A DNA stretch of 64,000 bases from contig JABDRN010000019.1 of NCBI GenBank assembly GCA_013041745.1, forward strand, positions 62,001 to 126,000. Reading direction: 5' to 3'. Under the pieces are notes generated by a model. It was not told where the DNA came from. It made no database searches and was given only the letters and a program-made list of their open reading frames with translations. A program made the position numbers and the translations under genes. The stretch comes from Gammaproteobacteria bacterium (lineage in GTDB: Bacteria > Pseudomonadota > Gammaproteobacteria > SZUA-229). Of the stretch, positions 46,513 through 56,501 are shown piece after piece (within the stretch, counting starts at the first letter, position 1; each line of letters begins with the position of its first letter).

Positions 46513-47553
46513 TTGAATAAACCACTGGTCCTAAACGAACGCGCAGCCATCCTGCTCAAGCAGCTGGTGGCGAGTTATATCGATGATGGACAGCCCGTCG
46601 GCTCAAAGAAACTGGCCCAGGATGCCGGCCTCGATATCAGCCCGGCGACGATCCGTAACGTCATGTGCAGCCTGGAGAAGAAAGGGCTGGTGGTGGCGCC
46701 GCATACCTCTGCGGGCCGTATTCCGACAGAGCAGGGCTTGCGACTGTTCGTCGATAACCTGCTGGAAGTGCAGCCGATCGAAGACAAGATGCTAAGCCGC
46801 TTACAGGCACAGCTCGATCCAGATATGGATATGAGTGAACTGGTCAATCATGCCTCACAGATGGTGTCCGAGATGACACATATGGCAGGGATCGTCACCG
46901 TGCCAAAGCAGACCAATGCCAAACTGCGTCACATAGAGTTCCTGCCGCTTCCGGAGAAACGCATCCTGGCGATCCTGGTGACCAACGAAAAAGATGTACA
47001 GAACAAGGTCTTGCATGTGGATCGTGAGTACACTGCAGATGAGCTGCAGCATGCCGCAAATTACCTCAATCAACAGTTCACCGGACGCGATGTGCACGAG
47101 ATCCGGGACAGTCTGCTTATGGATCTGGATCAAACAAGGCAGGACGTCGATAGTGTTATGAAAACAGCAGTGGAAGTGGCTGATAAAGCACTATCAGGCA
47201 ACGATGTGAAGCGGCCGGATTTTATCGTTCAGGGCGAGACCAACCTGGTTCGATATAACAACAGTACTGACAGCCAGCAGCTGCAGCACCTGTTTGAAAT
47301 ATTCAACAGGAAGCGTGAGATGCTCGGCCTGTTCGACCGCTGTGTGCAGGGAGAGGGGGTAAAGATTTTCATCGGTCATGAAGCCGGCTTTAGCGGCTTT
47401 GGCGATTGCAGCGTGATCACGGCGCCATATTCGGTCTCAGGCAATACCGTCGGTGTCCTCGGTGTGATCGGTCCGGCCAGGATGAATTATGATCGTGTCA
47501 TCCCGGTGGTTGATATCACGGCAAAATTACTGGGTGATGCGCTGAAGCTGTAA
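46513..47553 (+). CDS. hrcA: Heat-inducible transcription repressor HrcA
   Basis: Represses class I heat-shock genes by binding CIRCE. The 346-residue product has an N-terminal winged-helix domain (VASYIDDGQPVGSKKLAQ near residues 18-35, then PATIRNVMCSLEKKGLV) and a C-terminal GAF-like dimerisation domain ending in GVLGVIGPARMNYDRVIPVV. The start is TTG; the weak ribosome-binding site suits a low-level regulator. It heads the cluster hrcA-grpE-dnaK-dnaJ. Confidence 0.96.
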   Translation: MNKPLVLNERAAILLKQLVASYIDDGQPVGSKKLAQDAGLDISPATIRNVMCSLEKKGLVVAPHTSAGRIPTEQGLRLFVDNLLEVQPIEDKMLSRLQAQLDPDMDMSELVNHASQMVSEMTHMAGIVTVPKQTNAKLRHIEFLPLPEKRILAILVTNEKDVQNKVLHVDREYTADELQHAANYLNQQFTGRDVHEIRDSLLMDLDQTRQDVDSVMKTAVEVADKALSGNDVKRPDFIVQGETNLVRYNNSTDSQQLQHLFEIFNRKREMLGLFDRCVQGEGVKIFIGHEAGFSGFGDCSVITAPYSVSGNTVGVLGVIGPARMNYDRVIPVVDITAKLLGDALKL

Positions 47554-47593
47554 TCGAACGGCGAAATAATTTAATAAAACCCCTTTTTTGACC

Positions 47594-47620
47594 TTGAATT
47601 ACATGGTTTTGCCACCATAG
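47594..47620 (+). promoter_or_regulatory. Sigma-32-like promoter of grpE
   Basis: CTTGAAT (47594-47600), a 12-nt spacer and CCACCATA (47613-47620). Spacing equals that of the hrcA promoter. No CIRCE is visible here. Confidence 0.5.
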
Positions 47621-47657
47621 ATTGCCTCAAATCAACAAATTTAGTAAGAGATACACA

Positions 47658-48248
47658 ATGTCAGCAGATAAGCAAAAGAATGAAGAAGTGATGGACCAGG
47701 TAGAAGGTGCAGAGCAGGAAAGGCTTGAAGATGAGCACAAGGGTGAGGAAAAACTGGATTCACCAGAAAAAAATGCCGATAGTCTCGAGGCTCAGCTGGA
47801 GAAAGCACAGGCTAAAGCTTCTGAAAACTGGGAACAGTACCTGCGCGCAAAGGCAGAGATGGATAACCTGCGACGTCGCAATGCCAAAGATGTCGAGAAT
47901 GCACATAAATATGGCATCGAAAAATTTGTTAACGAGCTGCTGCCGGTAATGGATAGCATGGGTATGGGCCTGGCTGTTGAAGATGCCAGTGCTGAAAGTC
48001 TTCGAGAAGGCATGGAACTGACCATGAATATGCTGATGAAGATGATGGAGAAACTCGGCATCGAAGAGATCGATCCTCTAAACGAAAAATTTGATCCGGA
48101 AAAACACCAGGCGATGACCATGCAGCCAAATGCAGAAGTCGAGCCAAATACAGTGATCGCGGTCATGCAGAAGGGTTACTCGCTCAATGATCGCCTGATA
48201 CGTCCAGCCATGGTGATGGTTTCTAAAGCGGTTGAAGAAGAGAGCTAA
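47658..48248 (+). CDS. grpE: Nucleotide exchange factor GrpE
   Basis: Co-chaperone that releases ADP from DnaK and senses heat through its long paired helix. From ATG 47658 it has 196 residues: an acidic, charged N-terminal tail, a long helix (ENWEQYLRAKAEMDNLRRR, about 60-78), and a C-terminal beta domain ending with NTVIAVMQKGYSLNDRLIRPAMVMV. TTG 47622 also opens the frame but would run through the promoter region, so ATG 47658 is preferred. Confidence 0.95.
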   Translation: MSADKQKNEEVMDQVEGAEQERLEDEHKGEEKLDSPEKNADSLEAQLEKAQAKASENWEQYLRAKAEMDNLRRRNAKDVENAHKYGIEKFVNELLPVMDSMGMGLAVEDASAESLREGMELTMNMLMKMMEKLGIEEIDPLNEKFDPEKHQAMTMQPNAEVEPNTVIAVMQKGYSLNDRLIRPAMVMVSKAVEEES

Positions 48249-48309
48249 GGACAAATTCAGCGCCTGCTTGAATAACATTAATTTAATTAGGTAAATAGCT
48301 GTTTTATTC

Positions 48310-48337
48310 CTTGTATTTAATAAAAGCAGCCCCACAT
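48310..48337 (+). promoter_or_regulatory. Sigma-32-like promoter of dnaK
   Basis: CTTGTAT (48310-48316), a 13-nt spacer and CCCCACAT (48330-48337) lie 108 nt before the dnaK ATG. This gives dnaK its own heat-shock promoter. Confidence 0.6.
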
Positions 48338-48445
48338 AAAAGCTATCAACATTATTACTGCAGAAATGCAACGAGTATGAGCCCAAAGAGGGCGGTTCGG
48401 GCAGGCAGAGATTTTAAAGATTAAAGAAAATATTGGAGACCAGCA

Positions 48446-50374
48446 ATGGGTAAAATTATAGGTATAGATTTAGGTACAACCAACTCCTGTGTCGCCGTCA
48501 TGGACGGTGATTCAGTCAAGGTTATCGAAAATGCAGAAGGCGATCGTACCACGCCTTCGGTCGTCGCATTCACCGATGACGAGGTCGTTGTTGGCGCATC
48601 TGCGAAACGCCAGGCAGTAACCAACCCTAACGACACCATATTCGCGGTAAAACGACTAATCGGTCGTCGTTTTGACGAAGATGTCGTACAGCGCGATATC
48701 AAACTCGTGCCATACAATATCATCAAAGCTGATAATGGTGATGCCTGGGTAGAAGCAAAAGGCAAGAAGATGGCACCGCCAGAAGTCTCTGCACGTATCC
48801 TGCAGAAGATGAAATCGACTGCAGAAGAATACCTTGGTCAGGAAGTTACAGAAGCGGTTATCACCGTACCTGCATACTTTAATGACTCTCAGCGTCAGGC
48901 AACGAAAGATGCTGGCCGTATTGCTGGCCTCGACGTAAAACGTATCATCAATGAGCCTACAGCTGCCGCACTGGCATACGGTATGGACAAGTCACGCGGT
49001 GATTCCAAGATCGTGGTCTATGACCTCGGTGGTGGTACCTTTGACGTGTCTATCATCGAGATCGCTGAGATCGATGGCGAGCACCAGTTTGAAGTACTGG
49101 CGACCAATGGTGACACATTCCTCGGTGGTGAAGACTTTGATACACGCCTGATCGATTACCTCTCAGATGAGTTCAAGAAAGACAACGGTGTTGATCTGCA
49201 CAACGACCCACTAGCGCTGCAGCGTCTGAAAGAAGCTGCGGAGAAGGCGAAGATCGAGTTGTCATCAACACAGTCAACCGATGTCAACCTGCCGTACATC
49301 ACTGCAGATGCCAGCGGTCCCAAGCACTTAAATATCAAGCTGACACGTGCCAAGCTGGAAAGCCTGGTCGGTGAGCTGATCGCAAGAACCATCGATCCAT
49401 GCAAACAGGCGTTGAAAGACTCAGGTCTTTCTGCCAGTGATATCAACGAAGTGATCCTGGTCGGTGGCCAGACACGTATGCCCAAGGTTCAGGAAGAAGT
49501 ACAGAAGTTCTTCGGCAAAGAACCACGTAAAGACGTTAACCCTGATGAGGCAGTCGCTATGGGTGCAGCTATCCAGGGTGGTGTATTAGGCGGTGATGTT
49601 AACGACATCCTGTTGCTCGACGTAACACCTCTGTCACTGGGTATCGAAACTATGGGTGGTGTAATGACCAAACTGGTTGAGAAAAACACCACGATTCCTA
49701 CCAAGGCATCACAGGTGTTCTCGACAGCAGATGATAACCAGTCTGCAGTAACCGTTCACGTGTTACAGGGTGAGCGCGAGATGGCAACAGGCAATAAATC
49801 ACTGGGACGTTTCGATCTGAGTGATATCCCGCCTGCACCACGCGGCGTACCGCAGATCGAAGTGTCTTTCGATATCGATGCAAACGGTATCCTGAACGTA
49901 TCAGCTAAAGACAAGGCGACTGGTAAAGAACAGTCTATCGTGATCAAGGCCTCAAGCGGTCTGTCTGATGATGAAGTAGATCAGATGATCAAGGATGCAG
50001 AAGCACATGCTGAAGAAGACAAGAAAGCACATGAACTTGTTACAGCAAAAAATACTGCTGAAAACATGATTCACGGTACTGAAAAGTCTATCAAGGACCT
50101 GGGTGACAAGGTCGAAGCTGACGAGAAAGCAGCAGCAGAAGCAGCCATCGCAGATCTGAAGGCAGCGATGGAAGGTGATGATAAAGCTGATATCGAAGCG
50201 AAGACAGAAGCCTTGACAGCTGCAGCAGGCAAGATTGCCGAGAAAGCGTATGCCGAGCAGGCAGCGCAGGCCGGCGAAGCTCAGCCAGGTGCCGAGCAGA
50301 CTGACAATGCAGCTGCAGACGATGTCGTCGATGCCGAGTTCGAAGAAGTTAAAGAAGGCAAAGACAACAAGTAA
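48446..50374 (+). CDS. dnaK: Chaperone protein DnaK (Hsp70)
   Basis: ATP-dependent chaperone of 642 residues. The nucleotide-binding domain has [17 protein letters not shown] (residues 4-20), [16 protein letters not shown] near 192, and [14 protein letters not shown] near 336. The linker [15 protein letters not shown] precedes the substrate-binding domain and a helical lid. The C-terminus is Ala/acidic-rich, with [10 protein letters not shown] at the end. TTGGAGA upstream is a good ribosome-binding site. It is followed by a long hairpin and dnaJ. Confidence 0.98.
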   Translation: MGKIIGIDLGTTNSCVAVMDGDSVKVIENAEGDRTTPSVVAFTDDEVVVGASAKRQAVTNPNDTIFAVKRLIGRRFDEDVVQRDIKLVPYNIIKADNGDAWVEAKGKKMAPPEVSARILQKMKSTAEEYLGQEVTEAVITVPAYFNDSQRQATKDAGRIAGLDVKRIINEPTAAALAYGMDKSRGDSKIVVYDLGGGTFDVSIIEIAEIDGEHQFEVLATNGDTFLGGEDFDTRLIDYLSDEFKKDNGVDLHNDPLALQRLKEAAEKAKIELSSTQSTDVNLPYITADASGPKHLNIKLTRAKLESLVGELIARTIDPCKQALKDSGLSASDINEVILVGGQTRMPKVQEEVQKFFGKEPRKDVNPDEAVAMGAAIQGGVLGGDVNDILLLDVTPLSLGIETMGGVMTKLVEKNTTIPTKASQVFSTADDNQSAVTVHVLQGEREMATGNKSLGRFDLSDIPPAPRGVPQIEVSFDIDANGILNVSAKDKATGKEQSIVIKASSGLSDDEVDQMIKDAEAHAEEDKKAHELVTAKNTAENMIHGTEKSIKDLGDKVEADEKAAAEAAIADLKAAMEGDDKADIEAKTEALTAAAGKIAEKAYAEQAAQAGEAQPGAEQTDNAAADDVVDAEFEEVKEGKDNK

Positions 50375-50405
50375 CTTTACAAGTTAACCGACGCTGTTAA
50401 CCAGG

Positions 50406-50461
50406 GCGCGGAGTTGCAGAGATAAAAAACAGTTATTGATTGTTTCTCTGTTGCTTCGCGC
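50406..50461 (+). other. Long imperfect stem-loop between dnaK and dnaJ
   Basis: GCGCGGAGTTGCAGAGA (from 50406) pairs imperfectly with TCTCTGTTGCTTCGCGC (ending 50461), with a few wobble or mismatched pairs, around an AT-rich loop. It might attenuate dnaJ relative to dnaK or protect the dnaK mRNA end; no T tract follows. It may also be a decayed dispersed repeat. Confidence 0.55.
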
Positions 50462-50516
50462 TTCTGTTGTGAAACAGTTTTATTAATTCAAATAATAAAT
50501 TACAGAATTGAAGACC

Positions 50517-51644
50517 ATGTCAAAACGATGTTATTACGAAGTCCTGGGTGTGTCACGCGACGCAAGTGAAGCGGACCTGAAAAAAGCCTTCCGCCGCCTT
50601 GCGATGAAGTACCACCCGGATCGTAATACCGATGATTCGGAAGAATCCGAAGCCAAATTTAAAGAAGCAAAAGAAGCCCATGAAGTCCTTTCCGACGCTA
50701 ACAAGCGTGCAGCCTATGATCAATACGGCCATGCTGGCGTCGATCCCTCTATGGGTGGGCGCCCGGGTGCCGGCGGTGGTTTTGAAGACATCTTTGGCGA
50801 TGTATTTGGCGATATATTTGGTGGCGGCGGCCGTCGTGGTCAACGTGCGCAACGTGGCTCTGACCTGCAATACAATCTCGAGTTGACCCTGGAAGACGCA
50901 GTATTTGGTACCGAAGTTAAAATTAAAGTACCGACACTGGTTTCATGTGAGACCTGTGCAGGCAGTGGCGCAAAGAAGGGCACATCGGCTACAACCTGTA
51001 CCACCTGTCATGGTGCTGGCCAGGTCCGTATGCAGCAGGGTTTCTTTGCAGTACAGCAAACCTGTCCTCAGTGTCGTGGTAAAGGCAAGATGATCAGTGA
51101 TCCATGCCCCGACTGTCACGGCCAGGGGCGTAAGCAGGAGCAGAAAACACTCTCAGTCAAGGTCCCTGCCGGTGTTGATACAGGTGACAGGATTCGTCTC
51201 GCCAACGAAGGTGAGGCGGGTGAACAGGGCGCTCCGAATGGTGATCTGTACGTGCAGATGCACGTAAAACCGCATGATATCTTCACCCGTGATGATAACG
51301 ACCTGTTCTGCGAGATGCCCATCTCGATCGGTACCGCAACCCTGGGTGGTGAGATCGAAGTGCCTACGCTTGATGGCAAGCTGCGTCTGAAGATACCGAG
51401 TGAGACCCAGACCGGTAAGCTCTTCCGTATGCGAGGTAAGGGTGTCAAACCGGTTCGCGGCGGCGCCACCGGAGACCTGCTATGCCGGGTGAATGTCGAG
51501 ACCCCGGTCAAGCTGAGTAACAAGCAGAAAGATCTGCTCAAGGAATTCGAAAAGTCGTTACAGGATAGCGGCTCAAAACACAGCCCCCAGCACGACTCAT
51601 GGGGCGATCGTATGAATAAGTTTTTCGACGACCTGAAAGCCTGA
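50517..51644 (+). CDS. dnaJ: Chaperone protein DnaJ (Hsp40)
   Basis: Co-chaperone that stimulates DnaK ATPase and delivers substrates. The 375 residues contain the J domain with HPD (YHPDRNTDD near 32-40), a Gly/Phe-rich linker ([20 protein letters not shown]), and four CxxCxGxG zinc repeats ([32 protein letters not shown]). Two C-terminal beta domains follow. TTG 50508 also opens the frame; ATG 50517 gives the usual [12 protein letters not shown] start. Confidence 0.97.
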   Translation: MSKRCYYEVLGVSRDASEADLKKAFRRLAMKYHPDRNTDDSEESEAKFKEAKEAHEVLSDANKRAAYDQYGHAGVDPSMGGRPGAGGGFEDIFGDVFGDIFGGGGRRGQRAQRGSDLQYNLELTLEDAVFGTEVKIKVPTLVSCETCAGSGAKKGTSATTCTTCHGAGQVRMQQGFFAVQQTCPQCRGKGKMISDPCPDCHGQGRKQEQKTLSVKVPAGVDTGDRIRLANEGEAGEQGAPNGDLYVQMHVKPHDIFTRDDNDLFCEMPISIGTATLGGEIEVPTLDGKLRLKIPSETQTGKLFRMRGKGVKPVRGGATGDLLCRVNVETPVKLSNKQKDLLKEFEKSLQDSGSKHSPQHDSWGDRMNKFFDDLKA

Positions 51645-51686
51645 AAAGGCGACTAGCTGTTCTGCCAAGTGCGGCCATTTCAATAA

Positions 51687-51732
51687 CGCGAATACCAGGC
51701 TTGTGATAGCTTTCAGTATTTGCGTTTTTTTT
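51687..51732 (+). terminator. Terminator of the heat-shock cluster
   Basis: CGCGAATAC (51687-51695) pairs with GTATTTGCG (51716-51724), with one wobble, and is followed by eight T. It ends 81 nt before dapB. Confidence 0.85.
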
Positions 51733-51774
51733 CGTATTTTTTGCCTGTGTACAGTTTGTTTCAAGGTAATATAA

Positions 51775-52617
<843 letters not shown>

Positions 52618-52669
52618 TCCTTCAACCAGGTAAAAAATACTTATCTAAATAATAACAAAAAGAAGTTAA

Positions 52670-52739
52670 TCTCACGCTGAGGCGCAGACTCACAGAGGTT
52701 ATATTAATTTTTCTTCGCGTGCTTTGCGCTTTCGCGAGA
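52670..52739. repeat. Imperfect inverted repeat between dapB and fabD
   Basis: TCTCACGCTGAGGCGCAGAC (from 52670) faces CTTTGCGCTTTCGCGAGA (ending 52739). The arms match imperfectly, with a gap. The wording resembles the stem-loop at 50406-50461 (GCGGAG..GCAGAG and CTTCGCG). It may be a decayed repeat. Confidence 0.45.
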
Positions 52740-52797
52740 AATATAGTTTCACAAAGATAATGAAAGACCAAATAATAAGAAGCAGCAGGGCTAATTT

Positions 52798-53742
52798 ATG
52801 GATGGTATGAATATTGTTGTCGTTTTCCCTGGCCAGGGTTCGCAATCGATCGGCATGTTGTCTGACTATGCAGCAGACTGGCCACAAGTTCAGGAAACCT
52901 TCCAGCAGGCCTCCGACGTCCTGGGTTATGACACCTGGGATATCGTCTGTAATGGTCCTGCTGAAAAGATCAATCAGACAGAGATCACTCAGCCTGTCAT
53001 GCTGGCTGCAGATATAGCCGTAATGCGCGTGATGCAGCAACAGTGCATGTTGACGCCGATGGTATTTGCCGGCCATAGCCTGGGCGAGTACGCGGCGCTG
53101 GTCGCGGCACAATCACTGGATTTCGAGGATGCGATCAAGCTGGTCGCTAAACGTGGCCAGCTGATGCAGGCTGCGGTACCGGAGGGTGAAGGGGCGATGG
53201 CGGCCATCATCGGCTTGCCTGATGATCCGATCATTAGCATATGCGAGCAAGTGACTGCCGATGTCGGTAAACCTGTCGAGGCAGTGAACTTTAATTCACC
53301 CGGTCAGGTCGTTATCGCCGGTGCCACAGAAGCAGTAAATGTCGCCATGGAGCGCTTGAAAGAAGAGGGTGCAAAGCGTGCCCTGCCATTACCTGTCAGC
53401 GTACCTTCTCATAGCTCACTGATGAAGCCTGCTGCAGAGCAGCTGGCAGAATACATGAAAGACATCAACATCGAAAAACCAAAGATCCAGGTGATACATA
53501 ACGTCGATGCTAAATCTCATGATGAGCCTGACGCGATCCGTGATGCACTGGTAAAACAGTTATATAATCCGGTGCAATGGACACACACCGTACAGATAAT
53601 CAGTGATGGTGCTGACGTCGTCATCGAATGTGGTCCCGGAAGAGTTTTAGGTGGTCTTACACGTCGTATAAACGCAGATGTTAAGAGCTTCTCACTGGAT
53701 ACTACCGCTTCGATGGATAAGTTTCTCGAGTCCATGGCTTAA
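52798..53742 (+). CDS. fabD: Malonyl-CoA:ACP transacylase
   Basis: Moves malonyl groups from CoA to acyl carrier protein for fatty-acid synthesis. It has 314 residues: FPGQGSQSIGMLSDY near the N-terminus, the nucleophile serine in FAGHSLGEYAALVAA (about residues 87-101), and VSVPSHSSLMKP with the catalytic histidine near residue 200. AGGG lies 7 nt before ATG 52798; ATG 52807 is a possible later start. It opens the fab cluster; plsX and fabH, usually just upstream, are missing. Confidence 0.97.
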   Translation: MDGMNIVVVFPGQGSQSIGMLSDYAADWPQVQETFQQASDVLGYDTWDIVCNGPAEKINQTEITQPVMLAADIAVMRVMQQQCMLTPMVFAGHSLGEYAALVAAQSLDFEDAIKLVAKRGQLMQAAVPEGEGAMAAIIGLPDDPIISICEQVTADVGKPVEAVNFNSPGQVVIAGATEAVNVAMERLKEEGAKRALPLPVSVPSHSSLMKPAAEQLAEYMKDINIEKPKIQVIHNVDAKSHDEPDAIRDALVKQLYNPVQWTHTVQIISDGADVVIECGPGRVLGGLTRRINADVKSFSLDTTASMDKFLESMA

Positions 53743-53845
53743 AACAAATAGCTTAGCTGGTCTTATTAGCGGAAATTGATCGGTGATATACCGCTGTTAG
53801 CATATATAACAGAATATTATATAGTTTTAATCAGGTTAGATAATT

Positions 53846-54598
53846 ATGAGTAAAGAATTAGAAGGCGAAGTCGCGCTGGTCACAGGAGCGAGCCGCGGCA
53901 TCGGCAAAGCTATCGCGGAACAGCTGGCGGCACTCGGTGCAACGGTTATTGGTACGGCTACATCAGATGGCGGTGCTGATAATATTTCACAGTACCTGGC
54001 GGCGACCGACTCTAGTGGCGGTAAGGGCATGTGCCTCAACGTTACCGATGCTGATTCGATAGCGGCTGTTATCAAATCAATAAGCGATGAATTCGGCCCT
54101 GTTTCCATACTGGTCAACAATGCCGGTATAACAAAAGACAACCTGTTGATGATGATGAAAGAGGATCAGTGGAACGATATCATCGATACCAACCTGACAT
54201 CTATCTATCGCCTGTCTAAAGCGGTCATCCGCAGCATGATGAAAAAGAAAAAAGGGCGTATTATCAATATCGCTTCTGTCGTCGGCTTGACCGGCAATCC
54301 CGGACAGACCAACTATTCGGCAACGAAAGCCGGTATGCTGGGTTTTACTAAATCACTAGCGAGAGAGATAGGCTCCAGAAATATTACGGTTAACTGTGTC
54401 GCACCAGGTTTCATCGATACCGACATGACTCGCGAACTTCCGCAAGAACAGAGAGAGGCGCTGATCAGTCAGATTCCGTTGAACAGGTTGGGTGACCCGG
54501 CGGACATCGCTGCTGCCGTGGCCTTTCTTGCCAGTCCTGCGGCAGCTTATATTACCGGTGAAACGATCAACGTAAATGGCGGTATGTATATGCCGTAA
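53846..54598 (+). CDS. fabG: 3-oxoacyl-ACP reductase FabG
   Basis: NADPH-dependent short-chain reductase of the fatty-acid elongation cycle, 250 residues. It has TGASRGIGKAIAEQL (about residues 13-27), the NNAGIT block, a catalytic serine in NIASVVGLTG, and YSATK (Tyr/Lys). The C-terminus ITGETINVNGGMYMP is typical. AGGTTAG precedes the ATG. It lies 103 nt after fabD. Confidence 0.97.
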   Translation: MSKELEGEVALVTGASRGIGKAIAEQLAALGATVIGTATSDGGADNISQYLAATDSSGGKGMCLNVTDADSIAAVIKSISDEFGPVSILVNNAGITKDNLLMMMKEDQWNDIIDTNLTSIYRLSKAVIRSMMKKKKGRIINIASVVGLTGNPGQTNYSATKAGMLGFTKSLAREIGSRNITVNCVAPGFIDTDMTRELPQEQREALISQIPLNRLGDPADIAAAVAFLASPAAAYITGETINVNGGMYMP

Positions 54599-54755
54599 GT
54601 CGAGTGATATCATCGGCTTTCGAGTAAAATAGTCATAAATTTTTATCAGTTACCTGATCTTAAATTATTAATTACTTTAATATTGTTATTTAACTACTTG
54701 TATTTATTTAGATAAATTGTAATTTTAAATGCGGATATTAAATGTGGAATTCGAC

Positions 54756-54784
54756 TGGCAAGTACCGCTCTAATTCACTAGAAT
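54756..54784 (+). promoter_or_regulatory. Candidate sigma-70 promoter of acpP
   Basis: TGGCAA (54756-54761), a 17-nt spacer and TAGAAT (54779-54784) lie 90 nt before the acpP ATG, in an unusually AT-rich 275-nt gap. Abundant acyl carrier protein usually needs its own strong promoter. Confidence 0.4.
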
Positions 54785-54873
54785 ACCGCGCAACTTGAAA
54801 TACCAATCCAAATAGCTCCTTTGAGAGTTAATTACTATATTGATCTTTTGGGTCAAAACTAGAGGAAAAATAG

Positions 54874-55110
54874 ATGAGCACAGCTGAAGAACGCGTTCGT
54901 AAAATTGTCATAGAGCAATTAGGTGCAACTGAAGAACAAGCAACAAATGAAGCTTCTTTTGTTGATGACTTAGGTGCAGACTCACTTGATACTGTAGAGC
55001 TGGTAATGGCCCTTGAAGAAGAGTTTGAGTGTGAGATCCCTGATGAAGAAGCTGAAAAAATTACAACGATTCAGCAGGCAATCGATTACGTAAACGCACA
55101 CTCAAGCTAA
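54874..55110 (+). CDS. acpP: Acyl carrier protein
   Basis: Small acidic carrier of growing fatty-acid chains, 78 residues. The phosphopantetheine serine is in [20 protein letters not shown] (Ser37). It starts with [17 protein letters not shown], and AGAGGAAAA is a strong ribosome-binding site. It lies between fabG and fabF. Confidence 0.98.
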   Translation: MSTAEERVRKIVIEQLGATEEQATNEASFVDDLGADSLDTVELVMALEEEFECEIPDEEAEKITTIQQAIDYVNAHSS

Positions 55111-55127
55111 ACAGCGTTCAAGCGGAG

Positions 55128-55145
55128 GCAATACGTCCGTATTGC
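55128..55145 (+). other. Hairpin between acpP and fabF
   Basis: GCAATACG (55128-55135) and CGTATTGC (55138-55145) are exactly complementary with TC between them. No T tract follows directly. It may attenuate read-through into fabF and so help keep acpP mRNA in excess. Confidence 0.5.
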
Positions 55146-55178
55146 TGATGTTTAGTTTAAAATAAAAAATCATCGCCT

Positions 55179-55196
55179 GTTAGCGCTAGCGTTAAC
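55179..55196. promoter_or_regulatory. Operator-like palindrome upstream of fabF
   Basis: GTTAGCGCTAGCGTTAAC is an 18-bp near-perfect palindrome (one pair differs), 36 nt before the fabF start. It could be a site for a regulator of fatty-acid genes; which one is unknown. Confidence 0.4.
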
Positions 55197-55232
55197 GAGC
55201 ATGGTTTTTTGTAACTTTCAAAGAGGCTAAAT

Positions 55233-56474
55233 TTGTCAAAACGTCGCGTTGTTGTTACTGGTCTTGGAATCGTTTCACCGGTTGGTAATAATCTCAAACA
55301 ATCATGGGACAATATCATTGCTGGTAATAGCGGTGTAATTTCGATTGATAAATTTGATACTAGCGATTTCTCGGCAAAGATTGCTGCAACGGTCAAAGAC
55401 TTTGATGCAAGCGATGTAGTGCCACCGAAAGAACTGAAAAAAATGGATACCTTCATCCATTATGGTCTGGTTGCCGCTGATGAAGCATTAAAAGATTCAG
55501 GTCTGGAGATCACCGAGGATAATGCCGAGAGAATCGGCGTCGCTATCGGTTCTGGTATCGGTGGCTTACCGATGATCGAGATCAACAACGAAAAGTTAAA
55601 CAATGGCGGGCCTAGAAAGATATCGCCATTCTTTGTTCCCGGTTCAATCATCAACATGATCTCAGGCAACTTCTCCATACGTTATGGTGTAAAAGGCCCG
55701 AATATCGCTATCGTCACCGCCTGTTCTACAGGTACGCACAGTATCGGTGAATCAGCCAGGATAATCGCTTATGGTGATGCCGATGTGATGTTCGCCGGTG
55801 GTGCAGAAATGGCGTCTTCACCACTGGGTATCGCCGGTTTTGCTGCAGCCAGGGCATTGTCTACACGCAATGATGACCCGGCTGCCGCGAGTCGCCCGTG
55901 GGACAAAGACCGTGACGGTTTCGTGCTCGGTGATGGTGCCGGTGTACTGGTACTGGAAGAGTATGAACATGCCAAAGCCCGCGGCGCCTCGATCTACTGT
56001 GAGGTTGCCGGCTTCGGTTACAACAGTGATGCCTATCACATGACCATGCCGGTAAAAGATGGCAGCGGTGCCGGAAAGTGCATGAAACTGGCAATGAAGG
56101 ATGCCGGTATCGATGCTGAAGCCATCGATTATGTCAATGCGCATGGTACTTCGACGCCCGCCGGTGATGTCGCTGAGACAAATGCTGTGAAGAACGCGCT
56201 CGGTGATCATGCCTATAAGACAGCGGTCAGTTCCACTAAGTCGATGACTGGCCACCTGCTTGGTGCAGCTGGTGGTATCGAGGCCGTGTTCTCGGTGATG
56301 GCGATCAAAGACCAGGTGGCTCCACCCACGATTAATCTAGATGAACCTGGAGAGGGCTGTGATCTTGATTACGTACCTAACACGGCACGTGACATGAAGA
56401 TCGATTATGCTTTATCTAACTCGTTTGGATTCGGTGGCACCAACGGAACCCTGATCTTCAAGAAATTAAACTGA
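55233..56474 (+). CDS. fabF: 3-oxoacyl-ACP synthase II
   Basis: Condensing enzyme of fatty-acid elongation (KAS II), 413 residues. The catalytic triad is visible: cysteine in [12 protein letters not shown] (about 164-175), histidine in [11 protein letters not shown] near 305, and histidine in [14 protein letters not shown] near 340. The C-terminus [17 protein letters not shown] is normal. The start is TTG, with AGAGG upstream. pabB follows 27 nt later. Confidence 0.96.
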   Translation: MSKRRVVVTGLGIVSPVGNNLKQSWDNIIAGNSGVISIDKFDTSDFSAKIAATVKDFDASDVVPPKELKKMDTFIHYGLVAADEALKDSGLEITEDNAERIGVAIGSGIGGLPMIEINNEKLNNGGPRKISPFFVPGSIINMISGNFSIRYGVKGPNIAIVTACSTGTHSIGESARIIAYGDADVMFAGGAEMASSPLGIAGFAAARALSTRNDDPAAASRPWDKDRDGFVLGDGAGVLVLEEYEHAKARGASIYCEVAGFGYNSDAYHMTMPVKDGSGAGKCMKLAMKDAGIDAEAIDYVNAHGTSTPAGDVAETNAVKNALGDHAYKTAVSSTKSMTGHLLGAAGGIEAVFSVMAIKDQVAPPTINLDEPGEGCDLDYVPNTARDMKIDYALSNSFGFGGTNGTLIFKKLN

Positions 56475-56501
56475 AACATTTCAAATTAGCCGAGACTCTC
56501 C

